Below, in pieces: positions 1-5,107 of a DNA stretch of 7,511 nt. This DNA comes from Gammaproteobacteria bacterium (GTDB lineage: Bacteria; Pseudomonadota; Gammaproteobacteria; DSM-16500): positions 1-7,511 of the forward strand of contig VFKI01000021.1 of the NCBI GenBank assembly GCA_009885665.1, written 5' to 3'. How positions within the stretch are numbered: position 1 is the first letter of the stretch; every line of letters begins with the position of its first letter. The position numbers and the translations under genes are program-made. The notes below the pieces were generated by a model, which saw only the letters and a list, made by a program, of their open reading frames with translations, did not search any database and was not told where the DNA came from.

Positions 1-26
1 AGGGGGAGAATCGCGATTCTCCCCCT
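1..26. repeat. Perfect 26-bp palindrome, possible terminator hairpin
   Basis: Bases 1-26 read the same on both strands. As a hairpin this is a 10-bp stem (AGGGGGAGAA / TTCTCCCCCT) around a TCGCGA loop. On the + strand it is followed only by TAAG, not a U-tract, so it is a poor intrinsic terminator in that direction. In the other direction any tract would lie outside the window. It sits about 75 bp before metI, where metN would normally end, so it may separate metIQ from an upstream gene. A REP-like element is the alternative. Confidence 0.45.
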
Positions 27-52
27 TAAGTGGCGTGACGCCGGCGAGCTAT

Positions 53-83
53 TTGCCCGAGTAGCCATCTGAATAGTTATATT
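53..83 (+). promoter_or_regulatory. Candidate promoter for metI-metQ
   Basis: TATATT at 78-83 (5/6 to the -10 consensus) lies 19 bp after TTGCCC at 53-58 (4/6 to the -35 consensus). The spacer is longer than ideal. A start near 90 would give a leader of only about 12 nt, just enough for the AAGGA ribosome site at 91-95. No MetJ-type met box (AGACGTCT) is visible. The position after the palindrome fits a separate transcript for metIQ, but this is inference. Confidence 0.3.
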
Positions 84-101
84 CATTTCTAAGGAAAATT
101 G

Positions 102-743
102 ATGATCGGTTTATTGTTGCAAGCCACAGGGGAAACCTTGCTGATGGTGATTGCGGCAGGTGGGGTAACGGCGGTGGTGGGTTTACCCTTAGGTGTTTTA
201 TTATATGCTACGCGGCCGCATCATTTATTGGCGCAACCGCTGGTGTGGCGTCTATTGACTTGGATAGTCAATATCACGCGTTCAATTCCCTTTGTTATTT
301 TGATGATGGCAGTCATTCCATTGACACGATTGTTGACGGGTACGTCAATTGGTACGATAGCAGCCATTGTACCTTTGTCATTGTGCGCGATTCCCTTTTT
401 TGCGCGCGTAGCAGAAAATGCATTATTAGCCGTCAATCCAGGCTTGGTTGAAGCGGCCAAATCGATGGGTGCGCGTCATGTGCATATTGTCGCTAAAGTA
501 TTATTGGCCGAAGCGCGCCCGGCGTTGGTGCAGGGTTTGACGCTGACACTGATTAATTTAGTGGGTTATTCTGCCATGGCGGGCGCGATTGGCGGAGGGG
601 GGCTAGGTGATTTAGCCATTCGCTATGGTTATCAGCGTTTTGATGTGCCAATGTTATTGGCGACTATTGTCATTATGGTAGCGCTCGTGCAGCTCACGCA
701 ATGGGCCGGCGATTTTTTTATAACGCGGGGTAGAGTCGCATGA
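102..743 (+). CDS. metI: Methionine ABC transporter permease MetI
   Basis: Inner-membrane permease of the MetNIQ importer, which moves D- and L-methionine into the cytoplasm. The 213-residue product matches the family length (about 217) and pattern: an N-terminal helix, GLPLGVLLYATRP (27-39), the NITRSIPFVIL stretch (57-67), GTSIGTIAAIVPL (80-92), and the cytoplasmic EAA coupling loop EAAKSMGA (117-124) with VLLAEA that docks on MetN. The glycine-rich GYSAMAGAIGGGGLG follows at 155-169. ATG at 102 is preferred over TTG at 99 because AAGGA at 91-95 is 6 nt from the ATG and only 3 nt from the TTG. The stop overlaps the metQ start (ATGA, 740-743), so the two are translationally coupled. The usual partner metN is not within the 101 bp visible upstream. 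Confidence 0.95.
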   Translation: MIGLLLQATGETLLMVIAAGGVTAVVGLPLGVLLYATRPHHLLAQPLVWRLLTWIVNITRSIPFVILMMAVIPLTRLLTGTSIGTIAAIVPLSLCAIPFFARVAENALLAVNPGLVEAAKSMGARHVHIVAKVLLAEARPALVQGLTLTLINLVGYSAMAGAIGGGGLGDLAIRYGYQRFDVPMLLATIVIMVALVQLTQWAGDFFITRGRVA

Positions 744-1534
744 AAAAAATTCTTTTTCTATTATTGATAACGTGTAGTGTTGTGATGTTTGCTTGCTCGC
801 GTCAACCGAGTGCGCATGTGTTGCGTGTCGGTACGATTGATGGGCCGGAAACGCAATTGATGGAAGTGGCGGCCAAAGTGGCGCAAGAAAAATACCATTT
901 GCAGATTCAAATAGTGCCATTCTCTGATTATATTCAACCGAATGCGGCGTTAAATGACGGTAGCATAGACGCCAATTTATTTCAGCATCAACCTTGGTTG
1001 GAGAGTCAAATTCGCGATCGTCATTATAAATTAATGGCAATTGGCAAAACCTTTATTTATCCAATGGGTGTTTATCCTGGCAAAAGCCATATGTTGACGA
1101 ATCTACCCGATGGTACGACTGTTGCGATTCCCAACGATCCCAGCAATGAAGGTCGCGCATTATTATTGTTGCAACAAGCGGGGTTATTGAAATTGCGTGC
1201 TCATGCGGGATTGTATGCTACACCCGCAGATGTTGCCAGTAATCCGGATCAACTTAAATTTATTGCCTTAGATGCCGCGCAATTGACACGTAGTTTGCCG
1301 GATGTGGGGCTGGCGGTGATTAATACCAATTATGCAGTGGCGGCGGGTTTGTACCCGGATAAAGATGCATTATTTCGCGAAAATGCGCATTCGCCCTATG
1401 CCAATATTATTGTGATCCGTGAAAATGAAGCGCATGATCCGCGTATGCAACAATTGGTCGATGCGTGCCATGCGCCTGCAGTCGTCGCTGCGGCGCAAAA
1501 ATTGTTTGCAGGTCAGGCGGTGCCGGCTTGGTAA
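740..1534 (+). CDS. metQ: Methionine-binding lipoprotein MetQ (NlpA family)
   Basis: Substrate-binding component of the MetNIQ methionine importer, anchored to the periplasmic face of the inner membrane by an N-terminal lipid. The 264-residue precursor begins MKK followed by a hydrophobic stretch and a lipobox ending VMFAC, so Cys19 is the likely lipidation site. Met and Phe at -3 and -2 are less common but fit the broad lipobox rule. Family signatures are clear: RVGTIDGPETQ (29-39), ALNDGSIDANLFQHQPWL (70-87), AIPNDPSNEGRALLLLQQAG (129-148), VINTNYA and the C-terminal AVPAW. His83 and Arg139 sit where NlpA proteins contact methionine. It starts inside the metI stop codon. No convincing terminator follows in the 55 bp before the convergent gene. 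Confidence 0.95.
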   Translation: MKKILFLLLITCSVVMFACSRQPSAHVLRVGTIDGPETQLMEVAAKVAQEKYHLQIQIVPFSDYIQPNAALNDGSIDANLFQHQPWLESQIRDRHYKLMAIGKTFIYPMGVYPGKSHMLTNLPDGTTVAIPNDPSNEGRALLLLQQAGLLKLRAHAGLYATPADVASNPDQLKFIALDAAQLTRSLPDVGLAVINTNYAVAAGLYPDKDALFRENAHSPYANIIVIRENEAHDPRMQQLVDACHAPAVVAAAQKLFAGQAVPAW

Positions 1535-1589
1535 ATGTCGGCGACTGCGGCAATCGTTCTGCAAAATCTGGCGCCACCTGCGCTGTTAC

Positions 1590-2078
1590 CTACCGCGTCA
1601 CTTTATCCAATTGTGTCTGTGTCGCGCGCTGAAATTCAAATGGTTGGGCTATTTCGGTAAATACATCTTCCTCGTTACCAAACGGGCTGATGATGAGCGT
1701 GGCGTAGCCCAATAACTGTCCTGCCAGGCTTTGGTTGACGCGCATATTGGAAACAGTCGCTAAGCGTAATTCGCTGATGCGGCGCAATAAAATGCCTTCA
1801 CGCATCAAAACGCGTTTATTGGTGACGGCATATTCTGAGCTGAGATAGAGCAAGGCTTGCGCCGCGCCCGTCCACAGCGCCAGCAGGAGTGGAATCAAAA
1901 CGAGAAATTGCGGTAGACGGGGGAAGTATTGGTTGATGCTGGGAGAGGCGGTGTATGTGACTTTGATGGCAATGGTGATGGCGAGCCACATAATTGGCGT
2001 GAGGAAAATAATCAGATGTTTGCCGGTACGAAAAATGATTTGTTCGTCCGGCAGCAACATACGGTCAATGGCGCGCAT
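1590..2078 (-). CDS. Bacterial PH-domain membrane protein (bPH2, YdbT-like)
   Basis: A 162-residue protein of the bacterial pleckstrin-homology family (PF03703 type). Two hydrophobic segments (about 22-41 and 57-79) are followed by a cytoplasmic domain with the typical run SSEYAVTNKRVLMREGIL (80-97), ISELRLATVSNMRVNQS, LLGYATLIISPFG (122-134). That run is the YxVTNxRv...GYG-like core of the family. Its molecular role is not established; a membrane-associated scaffold is the usual guess. It starts 6 bp after the dps stop, and the best ribosome site (GGAG, 2091-2094) lies within the end of dps, 12 nt from the ATG. Co-transcription with dps is therefore likely. No terminator is obvious downstream, where it converges with metQ. 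Confidence 0.85.
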   Translation of the reverse strand: MRAIDRMLLPDEQIIFRTGKHLIIFLTPIMWLAITIAIKVTYTASPSINQYFPRLPQFLVLIPLLLALWTGAAQALLYLSSEYAVTNKRVLMREGILLRRISELRLATVSNMRVNQSLAGQLLGYATLIISPFGNEEDVFTEIAQPFEFQRATQTQLDKVTR

Positions 2079-2084
2079 CGTTCT

Positions 2085-2564
2085 TTATTCTCCGCATGTG
2101 CTGCGTAGCATCCACGCGGTTTTTTGATGCGTTTCAGTGCGGCGGATTAATAAATCTTGCGTGGCTTCATCTTGCAAGCTTTGCACAGTGGGCATCAGCG
2201 CGATTAATTGTTCAATGACGACTTCATGATCTTTCAATAATTGCTTGACCATCTCCATATCGCGCGGCGTACCAGAGGCATCATGCAATGTCGCCAATGT
2301 GTTGAATTCTCTGAAACTGCCGGGCGCGAAACAACCCAAGGCACGAATGCGTTCGGCAATTTCATCGACGGCAGCCTGCAATTCGGTATATTGTTCTTCA
2401 AACATGCCGTGCAATGAATGAAAGTGTGGGCCGGTAACATTCCAATGAAAATTTTGTGTTTTGAGGTAGAGGGTGTAGGTGTTGGCTAATAAATGTTTTA
2501 AACCTTCAGTGATGGCGGTGGTGCATGATGTCGTTCGAGTGTGGCTTTGGGTCGCGGTGCTCAT
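2085..2564 (-). CDS. dps: Dps family DNA-binding ferritin-like protein
   Basis: A 159-residue Dps: a dodecameric miniferritin that oxidises Fe(II) with hydrogen peroxide, stores iron, and in many species coats DNA in stationary phase or oxidative stress. The inter-subunit ferroxidase ligands are visible as His40 (NFHWNV), His52 (FHSLH), Glu56, Asp67 and Glu71 (VDEIAERI). Glu56 stands where E. coli Dps has Asp67, a substitution I believe is common in this subgroup. The C-terminal TAWMLRS motif is also present. The N-terminal tail (1-17) is Ser/Thr-rich with few basic residues, so DNA binding through a lysine tail is not evident. A strong GGAGG (2572-2576) lies 7 nt before the ATG. It is the first gene of a unit with the PH-domain gene. 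Confidence 0.95.
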   Translation of the reverse strand: MSTATQSHTRTTSCTTAITEGLKHLLANTYTLYLKTQNFHWNVTGPHFHSLHGMFEEQYTELQAAVDEIAERIRALGCFAPGSFREFNTLATLHDASGTPRDMEMVKQLLKDHEVVIEQLIALMPTVQSLQDEATQDLLIRRTETHQKTAWMLRSTCGE

Positions 2565-2597
2565 TGTTGTGCCTCCGTCAATGCGTGTATGCCTTAC

Positions 2598-2627
2598 ACT
2601 ATAACATTATTTATTTTTTAATTGCCA
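2598..2627 (-). promoter_or_regulatory. Candidate dps promoter
   Basis: On the - strand, TATAGT (2598-2603, 5/6 to the -10 consensus) lies 18 bp downstream of TGGCAA (2622-2627, only 3/6 to the -35 consensus). The intervening sequence is A/T-rich. A start near 2591 would give a leader of about 27 nt carrying the GGAGG site. The weak -35 would fit dependence on an activator or sigma-S, as is usual for dps, but no OxyR site was recognised. Confidence 0.35.
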
Positions 2628-2649
2628 TCGTATTCAGCGCTATCGCATC

Positions 2650-2803
2650 TCTATTCCGACATTCCCAGGATCCGTCTTTTTTGATAACTCTCCGTTAAAA
2701 ATACGTTTTAAATGCTCATTTACTTGCGTGTAAACTGCGCTTTAAAACACATTTTTGCCTCGATTTATACAAAAAATACAGATCCTTGGAATGCCGGTCT
2801 ATT
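2650..2803. repeat. 6-bp direct repeat TCTATT flanking the MITE-like element
   Basis: TCTATT occurs at 2650-2655 and 2798-2803, each copy directly abutting one end of the 142-bp inverted-repeat element. This is the arrangement expected of a target-site duplication. The right copy covers the first two bases of the ATPase stop codon complement. The uninterrupted site would have read CATC-TCTATT-ATAAATAACC, so the ATPase reading frame and stop are unchanged by the insertion. Confidence 0.65.
2656..2797. mobile_element. 142-bp MITE-like palindromic element
   Basis: The two ends are inverted repeats of 28 nt (2656-2683 and 2770-2797), matching at 24 of 28 positions and starting CCGRCATTCC. The symmetry continues inward without gaps. 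Bases 2697-2712 and 2741-2756 match at 14 of 16 positions (AAAAATACGTTTTAAA versus AAAAATGTGTTTTAAA), and 2719-2723 pairs with 2730-2734 around a 6-nt TTGCGT loop. The whole element can therefore fold as one long hairpin with two symmetric internal loops. It has no coding capacity and is flanked by TCTATT repeats. Size and form resemble non-autonomous palindromic elements such as NEMIS or ERIC, but the sequence is not one I recognise. It lies between the ATPase stop and the dps promoter and may act as an RNase III target or terminator for readthrough from either side. Confidence 0.75.
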
Positions 2804-4031
2804 ATAAATAACCCGCGGGAATCGCCATCACGCCGCGCGACAAGGGGACATCGGTTTCTTTTAAACAAATCACTGCGCCGGGCCCAACTGCCTGTCCTAA
2901 GCGTTCTAATAGGGTAAAATGATTGGCAGCATTGATGCTGGGGTTAGCACTTTTTTTGAATTCAATCGGATATAGCAAGCCGTCTTGTTCGATTAATAAA
3001 TCAATTTCTTTCTGGTTGTTATCCCGGTAAAAATAAAAGCGTGGCGTGAGCCCCTTATGCCACCAACTTTTTAAGATTTCGGTAAACAGCCAAGTTTCCA
3101 ATATTGCGCCCGACATCGCGCCTGCTTCTAATGTTTCAGGCGTTGACCATTGCGTTAACCACGCACATAATCCTGTATCCAAAAAGTATAATTTTGGCGT
3201 TTTTACCATGCGCTTAGTAACGTTGCCATGCCAAGGTTGTAATAAATAAATGAGCCCAGATGTTTCAAGAATGGATAGCCAGGCTTTAATGGTTTTTTGA
3301 TCGATGCCAATGTCGCGCGCCATATCAGTATAATTGATGAGTTGCCCCGTACGTGCTGCGGCAACGCGCAGAAAACGTGCAAAATCTATTTCGCTACCAA
3401 TTTTGGCTAATGATCGCACATCACGTTCAATATACGTTTGTACATAAGAGCGATAAAAAATATCGCGCATGCCCAGCTCACCTAAAACCATGTGCGGGAA
3501 TGATCCGCGCCAAATGCAACGGTATATGTCCATGAGCTGCATAGGTGTGTTCGCGCGTACTCTTGCTGTTGCGAGCCATTGAGTTGTTGGCAAAAAAGGC
3601 TGCGCACTGTCGGCGCGGCGGTAGATTTCTGCTTGTGATAAACCCAGTAAATCAAGAATCGCGATCCGACCCGCTAAAGTTTCTGATACGCCTGCCATCA
3701 AATGAAATTTTTGCGACCCGGTTAACCAAAACATGCCGGGACGCTTTTCTTTATCTATCGCTATTTTGATAGCACTGAACAACTGTGGTGCATATTGTAC
3801 CTCGTCGATAATGACCGGCGGCGGATGCGCTTGTAAAAATAAAGCAGGATCCGTTTGCGCCAGTGCGCGTTGTTCAAGGTCATCGAGCGAAACACTTGTG
3901 CGCCCATGCTTTGCGCAATCGACTAATAGTGTGCTTTTGCCGACTTGACGTGGTCCGGTGAGTAGGAGTGCCGGAAAGTGAGCGGCAACTTGTTTGATTG
4001 TGGCTGCTAGTGTGCGCTGTAAATGCTGCAT
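2802..4031 (-). CDS. AAA ATPase with DUF4143 domain (AAA_14 family)
   Basis: A 409-residue ATPase of the widespread AAA_14/DUF4143 group, whose cellular role is unknown. The N-terminal ATPase domain has Walker A GPRQVGKS (26-33), Walker B PVIIDE (72-77) and a sensor-like LTGSQ (103-107). A helical, winged-helix-like middle follows (ARDIGIDQKTIKAWLSILE, 238-256). The C-terminal DUF4143 part carries KEIDLLIE (341-348) and PIEFKK (355-360), which resembles the D-(x)n-ExK core of PD-(D/E)XK nucleases. Whether it cuts DNA is not known. Length and motifs look complete. The ATG at 4031 has no clear ribosome site. It lies 85 bp downstream of kdsB on the same strand, but its own promoter and an inverted repeat lie between. 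The family is often horizontally spread; base use here is similar to its neighbours. Confidence 0.92.
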   Translation of the reverse strand: MQHLQRTLAATIKQVAAHFPALLLTGPRQVGKSTLLVDCAKHGRTSVSLDDLEQRALAQTDPALFLQAHPPPVIIDEVQYAPQLFSAIKIAIDKEKRPGMFWLTGSQKFHLMAGVSETLAGRIAILDLLGLSQAEIYRRADSAQPFLPTTQWLATARVRANTPMQLMDIYRCIWRGSFPHMVLGELGMRDIFYRSYVQTYIERDVRSLAKIGSEIDFARFLRVAAARTGQLINYTDMARDIGIDQKTIKAWLSILETSGLIYLLQPWHGNVTKRMVKTPKLYFLDTGLCAWLTQWSTPETLEAGAMSGAILETWLFTEILKSWWHKGLTPRFYFYRDNNQKEIDLLIEQDGLLYPIEFKKSANPSINAANHFTLLERLGQAVGPGAVICLKETDVPLSRGVMAIPAGYL

Positions 4032-4038
4032 AAGTGTC

Positions 4039-4075
4039 TTAGGATAATATGGTAGTTGACTCCATATTATCCTAA
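4039..4075. promoter_or_regulatory. Perfect inverted repeat, probable operator of the ATPase gene
   Basis: TTAGGATAATATGG (4039-4052) and its exact reverse complement (4062-4075) are separated by 9 bp. The right arm overlaps the probable -10 element and the spacer covers the likely transcription start, a classic repressor position. A 7-bp direct repeat AAGTGTC flanks the structure (4032-4038 and 4075-4081, sharing one base with the right arm). The arms are A/T-rich and no U-tract follows on either strand, so a kdsB terminator is less likely. A recombinase core site is an alternative given the two-arm, short-spacer form. Confidence 0.55.
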
Positions 4076-4092
4076 AGTGTCGTCGACCTCAA
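4064..4092 (-). promoter_or_regulatory. Candidate promoter of the ATPase gene
   Basis: On the - strand, TTGAGG (4087-4092, 4/6) and TAATAT (4064-4069, 4/6) are 17 bp apart. A start near 4057 would give a leader of about 26 nt. The -10 lies inside the right arm of the perfect inverted repeat, so binding there would block transcription. This suggests that the ATPase is transcribed separately from kdsB. Confidence 0.4.
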
Positions 4093-4116
4093 TAATGACG
4101 CCTGATGCGCGACGCT

Positions 4117-4860
4117 TTACATTGCGGTCATAAATGTTTGCGCCGCCGCATATTCTTCTGGTGTATTGATTTCTAGCGTATGGTCTTCAGTGACTGACAC
4201 GCGGATGCGGTAACCATGTTCGAGGGCGCGTAATTGTTCCAATAATTCTGTTTTTTCCAACGGCGTTTGTGGCAGCGCAGTGTAACGCAATAAGAAGTCA
4301 CGTTGATAAGCATATAATCCCATATGGTGATACACCGGCACAGTGATGCCCGCTTCGGCGCGAAAATAAGGGATGGGCGCTCGCGAAAAATATAAGGCAT
4401 AACCGTGTTGATCTGTGATCACTTTCACTGCATTAGGTGAAGTGTAATGCGTGGCACGTTCCAACGGGTGAGCTAATGTTGCCATTTCGAGCGTTTCGCC
4501 ATTCAGCCAGGGCGCGACCAATTGTTCCAACATAGGGGGCGTGACGAACGGTTCATCACCTTGCAGGCTAACGACAATATCGACGTGCGGCATGTCACGT
4601 ACCACGGCAGCAACACGATCAGAGCCGGTGGGTAAGTTTGGATCAGTCATGCGTGTCTGCCCGCCCGCGGCATGAATCACTGCGGCGATCTCTTCGCTGT
4701 CTGTCGCGACAATGATTTCTGAAAATAATTGACACCGCGTGGCATTTTCATAAACGCATTGCACCATGGGTTTACCGTTGATGGGCAATAAGGGTTTGCG
4801 CGGTAGACGCGTGGAAGCAATGCGGCTGGGGATAACGCAAATAATATTAGGCGTGGACAT
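4117..4860 (-). CDS. kdsB: 3-deoxy-manno-octulosonate cytidylyltransferase (CMP-Kdo synthetase)
   Basis: Cytoplasmic enzyme that couples Kdo to CTP, giving CMP-Kdo for the inner core of LPS. The 247-residue product has the family length and order: nucleotide-binding IPSRIASTRLPRKPL (10-24), NGKPMVQ, LPTGSDR (76-82), LQGDEPF (99-105, with metal ligand Asp102), and PLEKTELLEQLRALEHG near the C-terminus. The C-terminal xxDTPEDL motif reads EINTPEEY, so Asn232 (AAT, 4165-4167) replaces the aspartate that I recall as the second metal ligand in E. coli KdsB. ATG at 4860 is preferred to TTG at 4872, because family proteins start shortly before the xxVIPxR strand and neither start has a good ribosome site. 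A promoter is visible upstream at 4900-4927. Confidence 0.94.
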   Translation of the reverse strand: MSTPNIICVIPSRIASTRLPRKPLLPINGKPMVQCVYENATRCQLFSEIIVATDSEEIAAVIHAAGGQTRMTDPNLPTGSDRVAAVVRDMPHVDIVVSLQGDEPFVTPPMLEQLVAPWLNGETLEMATLAHPLERATHYTSPNAVKVITDQHGYALYFSRAPIPYFRAEAGITVPVYHHMGLYAYQRDFLLRYTALPQTPLEKTELLEQLRALEHGYRIRVSVTEDHTLEINTPEEYAAAQTFMTAM

Positions 4861-4899
4861 GCGTGCTCGCAAAGAATGAAATAATGAAAGTTGCGGTAG

Positions 4900-4927
4900 A
4901 TTTTACCGGTATGACAGAAAATGTCCA
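4900..4927 (-). promoter_or_regulatory. Candidate kdsB promoter
   Basis: On the - strand, TGGACA (4922-4927, 5/6 to the -35 consensus) and TAAAAT (4900-4905, 5/6 to the -10 consensus) are separated by 16 bp. A start near 4893 would give a leader of about 32 nt to the ATG at 4860. This is the best sigma-70-like pair in the window. Confidence 0.5.
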
Positions 4928-5050
4928 GCGACTGACTGAAAAAGGATCATGGTGCTTTATATTTTAAGACTTCCTTAACCTGGCTGGTCTAAGATTTTAC
5001 AGTACAAACTTTACGCGACGCGGCAGTTGCATTGGCGCAATTGATGATTA

Positions 5051-5077
5051 CAGCGCGTCAAGCGCTGCGTTAATTTT
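5051..5077 (+). terminator. Weak hairpin upstream of the large open frame
   Basis: CAGCGC (5051-5056) and GCGCTG (5062-5067) form a 6-bp GC-rich stem with a GTCAA loop, followed by CGTTAATTTT. It could terminate + strand transcription entering from the left, ending any transcript of the remnant that stops at 5073. Alternatively it could act as an operator close to the start of the large gene. The U-tract is interrupted, so support is modest. Confidence 0.25.
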
Positions 5078-5107
5078 AACAAGAAGCGCAAATGGAGATG
5101 AATTCGC

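Larger units (their letters stand above)
4873..5107. other. Divergent intergenic region with possible coding remnants
   Basis: This 235-bp stretch separates kdsB from the divergent large gene and holds the kdsB promoter. Short + strand open stretches look coding-like but broken. One is a 27-codon frame from ATG 4884 to TAA 4965-4967 (MKVAVDFTGMTENV...). Another, shifted by one, is at 4936-4992 (LKKDHGALYFKTS...). A third is at 4993-5073 and ends ALAQLMITARQALR. Together they could be a frameshifted remnant of a small gene, but I recognise no family, and overlap with the kdsB promoter argues against a live gene. Confidence 0.25.

Noticed and set aside
27..101. SAM riboswitch or MetJ operator before metI
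   Set aside because: The leader is too short and has no S-box-like folding; no AGACGTCT-type box is seen.
654..1040. 128-codon frame on the - strand across the metI/metQ junction
   Set aside because: Both overlapping + strand genes are confidently identified, and the antisense product has no recognisable domain or ribosome site.
1535..1589. Terminator between convergent metQ and the PH-domain gene
   Set aside because: Only an 8-bp palindrome TGGCGCCA without a loop, and no proper T-tract, is visible.
1419..1715. + strand frame of 98 codons across the end of metQ into the PH-domain gene
   Set aside because: The product is Arg/Cys-rich, overlaps two real genes and has no start signals.
4039..4075. 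Inverted repeat read as the kdsB terminator
   Set aside because: The stem is A/T-rich, no U-tract follows on the - strand, and the repeat overlaps a promoter-like pair for the next gene.
4056..4084. + strand promoter starting from TTGACT in the inverted-repeat spacer
   Set aside because: No -10-like hexamer lies 16-18 bp downstream and no + strand gene follows.
4861..4872. kdsB start at TTG 4872 (four extra residues)
   Set aside because: It has no ribosome site, and ATG 4860 gives the usual family N-terminus and length.
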